A DNA stretch of 64,000 bases from Hymenobacter algoricola. GTDB lineage: Bacteria > Bacteroidota > Bacteroidia > Cytophagales > Hymenobacteraceae. Location of the stretch: NCBI RefSeq assembly GCF_039539525.1, contig NZ_BAABDH010000021.1, positions 103,420 through 167,419 on the forward strand. Reading direction: 5' to 3'. Each line of letters starts with the position of its first letter. The stretch's first letter is position 1. The position numbers and the translations under genes are program-made. Below the pieces are notes generated by a model that was given only the letters and a program-made list of their open reading frames with translations, ran no database searches and had not been told where the DNA came from. Below are positions 58,339-64,000 of this stretch, piece after piece.

Positions 58339-58456
58339 GGTGGGGTAATTACTAATTAAGAATTACTGATTAAGAATTTTCAGTAATGGCGCTTACTGCT
58401 GTTACAGACCAGAAATGGGCATTAGCAGCAACTAATTGCTCATTACTGATTCTTAA
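58339..58456 (-). repeat. AATTACT/GATTAAG heptad fold-back
   Basis: Plus-strand left part: AATTACT, AATTAAG, AATTACT, GATTAAG, AATTTTC, AGTAATG (58347-58388), all 7-nt steps. Right part: CTAATTG, CTCATTA, CTGATTC, TTAATTA (58432-58459), also 7-nt steps and complementary. It is AT-rich, unlike its GC-rich surroundings, and lies before the dcd start on the coding strand. Confidence 0.8.
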
Positions 58457-59320
58457 TTAATTCGCTTCCTCATCCTCGTACCGGTCTTCGGGCAAAGCCC
58501 CGGCAACAGGGCGCTTGGGCCGGACGATATCGGGGCGCTGCTCCTCCAGCTCTTCGGCCAGCCCGTCGAGGCGGGCGCGCAGGTCGGGCAGCACGTTCAG
58601 GATGACGTGGGCCAGCAGCAGGGTGCTGGCTGCGGCCAGCAGCAGCGTCAGGTAGTCGAGCCAGTCGTGGCGGCTGGCCTCCGCGCCGCGCTGGGCGGGG
58701 CCGGTGATGGTGGTAGTTCCCGTGACCTGGGCTTCGGGCTGGGGCGCGGGGTCTTCGATGGGGGCCGTAACGGGGGGCTCGGCGCCGGCATCGGCGGGGG
58801 GCACGGCGGCGCCGTCGGCCGCCAGATCATCGGGCGCGGGGTCTTCCGAGGCATTGAACTGGGCGGCCGCCTGCTTGATGACGCGCTCCTCGGCCCGGAT
58901 CAGCGCCACCCGCTCGTCGCGGGGCAGGTTGCGGATGAAGAACTCGAAGTTCTTATCGAGCAGCACGCTGCGAAGCTGCCTCTCGAATTCTACCAGGTCG
59001 GTGCGGCCCTTGCCGAAGCGGCTTTTGAAGCGCTCCGAGGCGTCGTTGTAATTCTGAAACAGCTTTTTCAGGTCCGTGTTGGCCCCAAAGCCGTCGAACT
59101 GCTTGCGGGCCTGGTGGGAGCGAAGCGAAACGGGAAACTTGTTGCGGGTAAACGACTTGTCGTACACCGTTTCCATCGTCCGGAAGTTGAGCTCATCCAC
59201 CGTACGGTCAAACAGGCGCTTGTTGGCCGCCGCCGGGGCTTCCGTCTGGGCATAGCAAGGAGCCAGGCAAATAACGTACAGCAGGAAAATTGCCGGGAAT
59301 AAGAGGCGAAGTCGGGACAT
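58457..59320 (-). CDS. Exported or membrane-anchored protein of unknown function
   Basis: 287 residues. Signal peptide MSRLRLLFPAIFLLYVICLAPCYA, a charged helical domain (about 30-150; RFKSRFGKGRTDLVEFERQL), a long Ala/Pro/Asp/Glu-rich spacer (about 155-215) and one membrane helix near 225-245 (LTLLLAAASTLLLAHVILNVL), then an acidic tail (EDRYEDEEAN). The stop overlaps the start of the heptad repeat. No family recognised; it may span the envelope. Start 59320 is preferred over 59344. Confidence 0.75.
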   Translation of the reverse strand: MSRLRLLFPAIFLLYVICLAPCYAQTEAPAAANKRLFDRTVDELNFRTMETVYDKSFTRNKFPVSLRSHQARKQFDGFGANTDLKKLFQNYNDASERFKSRFGKGRTDLVEFERQLRSVLLDKNFEFFIRNLPRDERVALIRAEERVIKQAAAQFNASEDPAPDDLAADGAAVPPADAGAEPPVTAPIEDPAPQPEAQVTGTTTITGPAQRGAEASRHDWLDYLTLLLAAASTLLLAHVILNVLPDLRARLDGLAEELEEQRPDIVRPKRPVAGALPEDRYEDEEAN

Positions 59321-59417
59321 GGCAGCAGTACAGTTTGGCCGCAAAGGTAACCGCTTGCCGCTGTGGTTCGGAAACCGGGCGAAAAAACTGTTTTCGGCCG
59401 GTAGTCCCGCGGGTCTT

Positions 59418-59452
59418 GCTTGTCATCCGGAGCCAGGCGCCGGATGACAAGC
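59418..59452. repeat. REP-like short hairpin
   Basis: GCTTGTCATCCGG pairs perfectly with CCGGATGACAAGC around AGCCAGGCG. A heptad run (ACAACCA, AAAACCA, CTCCCCA, AAAACCA) follows at 59455-59482 without a visible left arm. It may end hemL transcription. Confidence 0.65.
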
Positions 59453-59486
59453 TAACAACCAAAAACCACTCCCCAAAAACCAAATC

Positions 59487-60803
59487 CTACAGCCCGTGGG
59501 CCTCGCGCATGGACTCCCGGCAGGCCGTCAGGTACACGTCCGCCAGCTCATCGGTTATGGCCGTGGACACGAACAGCGCCTCGTACTGCGCCGGGGCCAG
59601 GTAGATGCCGCGGTGGAGCATGGCGCGGAAGTAGCGGCCGAAGGCTTCGGTGTCGGAAGTCTTGGCGTCTTCCAGGTTCACCACCGGCTGGCTGGTAAAG
59701 AACACGCTGAACATGGAGCCCACCTGGTTGACGGTGTAGTGCAGGCGCAGCTCGGCGGCAATCTGGCGGGTGCCGTCGGCAATGCGGGTGGTGATGCGGT
59801 TGAGCTCGTCGTACAGCTCGGGGTGCTCCTGCAGGTAGGTGAGCTGGGCAATGCCGGCGGCGGTGGCAATGGGGTTGCCGGAGAGCGTGCCGGCCTGGTA
59901 GACTTTGCCGGCCGGGGCCACGCAGTCCATAATGTCCTGGCGGCCGCCGTAGGCCCCTACGGGCATGCCGCCGCCGATGATTTTGCCCAGCGTGGTCATG
60001 TCGGGGGTGATGCCGAACAGCTCCTGGGCGCCGCCGCGGGCCAGGCGGAAGCCGGTCATCACCTCGTCGAAAATCAGCACGATGCCGTGCGCGGTGCATA
60101 GCTCGCGCAGGCCCTGCAGGTAGCCTTCGGCCGGGGCCACGAGGCCCATGTTGCCCACGACGGGCTCCAGAATCAGGGCCGCAATCTGGCTCTGGTTGGC
60201 TTCGACGGCCTGCCGGGTGGCTTCCAGGTCGTTGTAAGGCACCGTGATGGTGTCGCGGGCCACGCCTTCGGTAACGCCGGGCGAATCGGGGGTGCCCAGG
60301 GTGAGGGCGCCGCTGCCGGCGGCAATGAGGAAGGAGTCGCCGTGGCCGTGGTAGCAGCCCTCAAACTTGAGGATCTTGTCGCGCCCGGTGTAGCCCCGCG
60401 CCACCCGAATGGCCGACATGGTGGCCTCGGTGCCCGAATTTACCAGCCGCACTTTCTCGATGCTGGGCACCATCTTCTTAATCAGCTCGGCCATTTCCAC
60501 TTCCCGGCGCGTGGGCGCCCCAAACGACAGCGAAGCCGGAATAGCGGCCTGCACGGCCTCCAGCACCATATCCGGCGCGTGGCCCAGAATCATCGGGCCC
60601 CAGGAGTTGATGAAGTCGAGGTAGCGGTTGCCGTCCACGTCGGTCAGCCACGCGCCCTTAGCCGACTGCATGAAGATGGGGTGGCCGCCCACGGCGCGGA
60701 AGGCCCGCACCGGCGAGTTGACGCCGCCGGGAATGTGGTTTTTGGCGCGGGTAAACAGCGCGTCGGAAGTAGGGAAGAGGAGTTCGGGAGAAACAGCAGA
60801 CAT
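59487..60803 (-). CDS. hemL: Glutamate-1-semialdehyde 2,1-aminomutase
   Basis: 438 residues. PLP enzyme making 5-aminolevulinate for haem. HIPGGVNSPVRAFRAVGG at the start, VNSGTEATMSAIRVARGYTGRDKI, FEGCYHGHGDS, LIFDEVMTGFR, PLP Lys in TTLGKIIGGGMPVGAYGG and AGTLSGNPIA match. Implies the C5 (glutamyl-tRNA) haem route. Single gene on the minus strand. Confidence 0.97.
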   Translation of the reverse strand: MSAVSPELLFPTSDALFTRAKNHIPGGVNSPVRAFRAVGGHPIFMQSAKGAWLTDVDGNRYLDFINSWGPMILGHAPDMVLEAVQAAIPASLSFGAPTRREVEMAELIKKMVPSIEKVRLVNSGTEATMSAIRVARGYTGRDKILKFEGCYHGHGDSFLIAAGSGALTLGTPDSPGVTEGVARDTITVPYNDLEATRQAVEANQSQIAALILEPVVGNMGLVAPAEGYLQGLRELCTAHGIVLIFDEVMTGFRLARGGAQELFGITPDMTTLGKIIGGGMPVGAYGGRQDIMDCVAPAGKVYQAGTLSGNPIATAAGIAQLTYLQEHPELYDELNRITTRIADGTRQIAAELRLHYTVNQVGSMFSVFFTSQPVVNLEDAKTSDTEAFGRYFRAMLHRGIYLAPAQYEALFVSTAITDELADVYLTACRESMREAHGL

Positions 60804-60912
60804 AGAAAGAGAGGGATGTAGCGCGCCGCATGCGCGGGGCGGACCATGGGAATGATACTCGAAAATACCGGGTGGCCGGGCTGCACGCCGGCAGCCGGCA
60901 CCGGCCGGGCCG

Positions 60913-62865
60913 CTACCGGATGCCCACCGGGTTCAGCACTTCCACCTCCAGCCGTTCGAGCTTGGTAAAGGGCACGTACTGGTTGTCGTGGGCGCCGCCG
61001 GGGTAGCCGACGCCCTGGAATACACTACCCGAAACCGCGCCGGAGGCCGCCAGGTTTTGCTGAAATGCCGGGCCGTGCTGGTGGAGCTGGGAGCCAAAGT
61101 AATACAGCAGCTCGAAGCCGGTGAAGGCAAACACCGACGGTGGCAGGTTCTGGCGCTGCAGATACAGCTGGCGGAAGCGGCGCACGCCGGGCAGCGTCTT
61201 GTCGAGGTACTTGGGCTGGATGAAATACACGTCGCGGGCGTCGAGCTGGCCGAGGCTGAGACGGGCATTATCCAACCAGGAAGCATAGGTGAGCAGGGGC
61301 ACCCGCACGCCCTGCGCCTGGAGCACGCCCAGGGTGTAGGGCCCGATCTTGCGGGCGTCGGAAGCTACCACAAGGTGGCCGACGGACTTTAAGTCGAGGC
61401 CCGCGAAGCCGGCGGCCAGGGATTCGTCCACGTCGGAGTTGATGCGGCGTAGGGCCAGCACCTTGCCGCCCAGCGTTTCGTAGGCCGTCTTGTAGGCCTG
61501 GGCGAAGGCCGCCTCGTCCTTGGTGTCTTCGTACAGAACCACGGCGGTGCGGGCCGTAAACTGGCTGAAGGCAAGCTGGGCCGCCTGCCGGGCCTGGGTG
61601 GCCGAGCTGGGCTCAAACAGGTAGTGCCAGCCATTATCCAGCACCAGGTCCCCGTCCTGCGACAACGGATTGACGCAGATAATCTGGTGCTGCTGGGCGT
61701 AGCGGGCCAGCAGCTTGCTGCCCGACTTGTACACCGGCCCGATGATCAGATCCATGCCGGCCAGCTCGGGTAGCGCCAGCACCTGCTTGAGCTGGAGCGT
61801 GTCGGCCCCGGTGTCGTAGGAAAACAGCTGCACGGGGCGGCCTTCCCGCTGCAGGGAGTCCTGGGCCAGGCGCAGGCCGGCGTAGAGGTCCGTTACAAAC
61901 TGGTTTTTGCGGATTTTCTCCCAGCTCGGGTCGTTGAACTCGAAGGGCAGGAGCACGGCCACGTTGTAGCTGCTCTTTTTGGCGGGCCGCGGCCGCGGGG
62001 TGTAGCGGCTACGGTCGAGGCTGAGCTGGGTGATCAGCTGGTCGAGGGTGACTTTGTCGGCTTCGGTGTACCAGCCGCCGGTGGCGAGCTTGTCGGCGTA
62101 GGCCCGGCCCAGGGCGGCATCCTGGGGGTAGGTCTGCAGCAGCTTCTGGAATACCAGCTTGTCCTTGATGCGCGGCGCGTACTGGGCCTTCATGTTTTCG
62201 CGCTCCGTCATGAGCTGGCCGGCGGGCAGCTGGCTGAGCATCTGGAGGGCATTTTCGGGCTCACTCAGTTCGAAGGATACCTGAGCCTGCAGAAAAAATG
62301 CGTCGGCCAGGCCGGGCCAGGTGGCGTACTCGGTACGCAGCAGGTTCAGCATCTGCTCAGCCTCGGCCCATTTTTTAGCCCGCGTGGCGGCAATGCTGTA
62401 CAGGTAGGCCGCTTCTGGCGCCCGCGCAAAGCGGGCTTTGGGCTGGGCAATGGGCTCCAGCTCCTGCATGGCCAACTCGTAGCGCGTCTGGCCGATCAGG
62501 GTTTTGCCGTTCTGGTAGCGGGTGTTCGGGTCGGCCCCGCCCAGGTTGGCCGGCAGGGGCGGACCGGTGGGCTTGGGCGCCGCCGGTTTGGGCGTCGCTG
62601 CCGTAGCCGGCCCGGCGGTTCGGGCGGGGGCTGCGGCGCCGGCCGGTTTGGGCGCCGCCGAGGGTTTCGCGGCGGGCTGGCCGGTCGGAGTCGGGCGGGC
62701 GGACGTCGTCGGGGCTTTGGGTGAAGCTGTTTTCGGTGCTGCCGCAGCTGGCCGCGGCAGGGCCTTGGTGGCAGGACGGGAAGCAGGCTGCTGGGCGAAG
62801 CCGGGCAGCGCCAGCGGAGAGCTGGTGAGCAGGCACAGCAGCAGGGGCACGCGGGTAAGCCTCAT
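60913..62865 (-). CDS. Exported TPR plus periplasmic-binding-fold protein (LpoA-like)
   Basis: 650 residues. Signal peptide (MRLTRVPLLLCLL...ALPGFA), an Ala/Pro/Lys/Thr-rich linker (about 25-110), TPR-like helices (about 115-255; TRYQNGKTLIGQTRYELAMQEL) and a type-I periplasmic-binding-like domain (about 300-645; YNVAVLLPFEFND, DLIIGPVYKSGSKLLARYAQQ, VNPLSQDGDLV). The last two parts resemble ABC amino-acid-binding and penicillin-binding-protein activator LpoA. A role in cell-wall synthesis or ligand sensing is inferred. Start 62865 is preferred over 63006. Confidence 0.82.
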   Translation of the reverse strand: MRLTRVPLLLCLLTSSPLALPGFAQQPASRPATKALPRPAAAAPKTASPKAPTTSARPTPTGQPAAKPSAAPKPAGAAAPARTAGPATAATPKPAAPKPTGPPLPANLGGADPNTRYQNGKTLIGQTRYELAMQELEPIAQPKARFARAPEAAYLYSIAATRAKKWAEAEQMLNLLRTEYATWPGLADAFFLQAQVSFELSEPENALQMLSQLPAGQLMTERENMKAQYAPRIKDKLVFQKLLQTYPQDAALGRAYADKLATGGWYTEADKVTLDQLITQLSLDRSRYTPRPRPAKKSSYNVAVLLPFEFNDPSWEKIRKNQFVTDLYAGLRLAQDSLQREGRPVQLFSYDTGADTLQLKQVLALPELAGMDLIIGPVYKSGSKLLARYAQQHQIICVNPLSQDGDLVLDNGWHYLFEPSSATQARQAAQLAFSQFTARTAVVLYEDTKDEAAFAQAYKTAYETLGGKVLALRRINSDVDESLAAGFAGLDLKSVGHLVVASDARKIGPYTLGVLQAQGVRVPLLTYASWLDNARLSLGQLDARDVYFIQPKYLDKTLPGVRRFRQLYLQRQNLPPSVFAFTGFELLYYFGSQLHQHGPAFQQNLAASGAVSGSVFQGVGYPGGAHDNQYVPFTKLERLEVEVLNPVGIR

Positions 62866-62933
62866 TGGGGCGGTCCGGATTAGTGGGAGCGGGGCAAGAT
62901 GCGGAAAAGGCGGCAAGCCGGATTCCGGGCAGG

Positions 62934-62941
62934 CAAAGGTA
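62934..62941 (-). promoter_or_regulatory. Candidate -7 box of the LpoA-like gene
   Basis: TACCTTTG on the minus strand, exact TAnnTTTG, about 70 nt before the start codon; no TTG at -33. Confidence 0.4.
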
Positions 62942-63043
62942 CGCAGGAACGGTGGGTAAGACCGGGCCAGTGCATTCTGCGCCGGCGGCCTTCGCGGCCC
63001 GCGCAAAATTTCCGTACTTCGCTTTCCGCACCCCTGCTGCCTT

Positions 63044-63733
63044 ATGCCTGCTTCCCCGCCGCTGCTTTCCTTCGACTACATGCGCCAGCGGCTGGGGCTG
63101 CTGCTGCTGTTTGGGGCTTCCATGGCCGCGAGCGTGGCGCTGCTGGCGGGCCGCATCTACCTCACGCACCAGCTCACCTACGTTTTCCTGCTCTGGAACC
63201 TGTTTCTGGCCGTGGTGCCTTTCGGAATGAGTACCATGCTGAGCCTGGCGGCCGGACCGGTGCGACGCCGGGTTTTGCTGCCCGCTACGGGCGTGTGGCT
63301 GGTCTTCTTTCCCAACGCGCCCTACCTCATCACCGATTTCTTTCACCTGTACACCTGGCCCGCGGTGCCCGGGTGGTACGATCTGGTCCTGATTCTGTCC
63401 TTCGCCTGGAACGGGCTGATGCTGGGCTTCTGCTCGTTGCAGGAAATGCAGCGCCTGTATGCCCGCGCCTTCGGCCGGGGCGGGGGCTGGGTATTCGTGG
63501 TGGTGGCGCTGCTGCTGGGGAGCCTGGGCGTGTATTTCGGGCGGTTCCTGCGCTACAACAGCTGGAACGTGGTATCGAATCCGCTGGCGCTGGGGCAGGA
63601 TCTGCTGGAGCGGTTCCTTCATCCATTTGCCTATCCGGGCACTTACGGCGCCACGCTGCTGCTCACCGCGCTGCTGCTGCTGGGCTACCTGCTGGTGCGG
63701 CAGCTGGGGCATGCTGCCACGGAGCAGCGGTAA
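63044..63733 (+). CDS. DUF1361 family membrane protein
   Basis: 229 residues with about six membrane helices. LLWNLFLAVVPF, FPNAPYLITDFFHL, WNGLMLGFCSLQEM and GVYFGRFLRYNSWNVV are the conserved DUF1361 segments. Function unknown; the polar FPNAPY/TDxxHL and GRFLRYNSW patches could form a site in the membrane. Divergent from the LpoA-like gene. Confidence 0.9.
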   Translation: MPASPPLLSFDYMRQRLGLLLLFGASMAASVALLAGRIYLTHQLTYVFLLWNLFLAVVPFGMSTMLSLAAGPVRRRVLLPATGVWLVFFPNAPYLITDFFHLYTWPAVPGWYDLVLILSFAWNGLMLGFCSLQEMQRLYARAFGRGGGWVFVVVALLLGSLGVYFGRFLRYNSWNVVSNPLALGQDLLERFLHPFAYPGTYGATLLLTALLLLGYLLVRQLGHAATEQR

Positions 63734-63755
63734 GCCGTGGCGCAGGTGCGCTATG

Positions 63756-63926
63756 CTACCGGGTGCTCAGACCGAAGAGCAGTCCCAGCAGCAGCAGCGT
63801 GCTGCCGCCCACAATCCCAAACAGCACCCACCGCAGGGCGTAGCTCACGGCGCCGGTTCCTTCTTTACGCTGCAAACCCGGCCAGGATATCCACAAGAGT
63901 TGTTCCCAAATAGCATTTTTGGGCAT
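63756..63926 (-). CDS. Short membrane-protein frame, possibly the 3' remnant of a disrupted gene
   Basis: 56 codons: MPKNAIWEQLLWISWPGLQ, then ALRWVLFGIVGGSTLLLLGLLFGL, one membrane helix, ending STR. The stop is 23 nt from the DUF1361 stop (convergent). Its first ten codons overlap the start of the transposase frame, so the upstream part may come from an inserted element and the true gene may have been cut. Either a tiny membrane protein or a remnant. Confidence 0.4.
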   Translation of the reverse strand: MPKNAIWEQLLWISWPGLQRKEGTGAVSYALRWVLFGIVGGSTLLLLGLLFGLSTR

Positions 63927-64000
63927 GCTAGATGTGAATACGATTACAGACGACCGCCAAATGCGGGCGTTGACGGGCTTGGATTTGGAAGCGTTTTGTG
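63897..64000 (+). mobile_element. Left end of an insertion sequence, cut by the window edge
   Basis: A transposase-like frame starts at 63925 and runs off the end: ITDDRQMRALTGLDLEAFC, which recalls the N-terminal helix-turn-helix of IS5-type DDE transposases in Bacteroidota. GAGTTGTTCCCAAATAGC at 63897 could be the left terminal repeat; it looks loosely like the MITE end at 53672 (GAGCCTGTTAAAAATTAG). The right end is not visible. Confidence 0.5.
63925..64000 (+). CDS. Transposase, N-terminal fragment (partial at window end)
   Basis: 25 codons visible, MLDVNTITDDRQMRALTGLD and on, no stop before the edge. The RALTGLDLEAF wording is typical of the first helix of HTH_Tnp_4-type transposases. 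Incomplete only because the window ends. Confidence 0.5.
   Translation, partial: MLDVNTITDDRQMRALTGLDLEAFC

Overview
The window looks like chromosomal DNA of a GC-rich Bacteroidota, most likely Hymenobacter or a close relative. The evidence is three secreted proteins ending in type IX secretion (T9SS) type-A sorting domains, a SusC/SusD pair, gliding genes gldA/gldF/gldG/gldC, promoters of the Bacteroidota TAnnTTTG type, and few Shine-Dalgarno-like sequences. The genus is inferred from overall gene style; no rRNA is present. I saw no tRNA, rRNA or CRISPR array.

Layout. 1-14 kb is a starch/alpha-glucan utilisation locus: a secreted GH13 enzyme, a BadF-type sugar kinase, a T9SS cargo protein, a SusC-SusD-lipoprotein-binding protein operon on the minus strand, and a secreted esterase with a starch-binding-like N-terminus. 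14-22.4 kb is a full tryptophan operon, trpE-G-D-C-F-B-A, followed by a DAHP synthase. It is preceded by a leader peptide with three consecutive Trp codons and an intrinsic terminator, i.e. an attenuator. 22.6-26.7 kb holds a membrane AraC-type regulator, a small exported protein, a frameshifted pseudogene, and a phenylalanine-4-hydroxylase gene. That gene also has an intrinsic terminator between promoter and start codon, and it encodes Gln at the expected Glu iron-ligand position. 26.8-32.3 kb carries dienelactone hydrolase, ABC1 kinase plus TetR-like regulator, photolyase and an SDR. 32.5-45.8 kb holds pyruvate carboxylase, a META lipoprotein, an M28 peptidase, small and outer-membrane proteins, GNAT, an esterase, etfBA, a bifunctional nuclease and a DinB/YfiT protein. 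45.9-56.8 kb holds Mla-type ABC transport genes, SDRs, gldA-gldF-gldG, a 162-bp MITE, an XRE regulator with a four-box operator-like palindrome, a BLUF photoreceptor, dnaN and gldC. 57-64 kb holds dcd, hemL, a large periplasmic-binding-like protein, DUF1361 and the start of an IS transposase gene cut by the window edge.

How parts fit together. The first 14 kb would bind, cut and import glucans. The aromatic block runs from DAHP synthase through Trp synthesis to Phe hydroxylation, and two of its transcripts carry terminators in the 5' leader, suggesting that aromatic amino-acid metabolism is controlled by RNA switches here. BLUF and photolyase suggest a light-exposed lifestyle.

Non-coding structure is unusually rich. 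Many intergenic gaps, often inside operons, hold fold-back sequences of two kinds. One is a conserved REP-like palindrome (GTCATnCnGAGCG...). The other is a set of inverted repeats whose arms are runs of degenerate 7-8 nt units, different in sequence at each site but alike in architecture, usually ending just before a start codon. I consider the attenuators, the heptad fold-backs, the four-box palindrome, and the MITE sitting exactly in the gldG stop codon the most interesting items.
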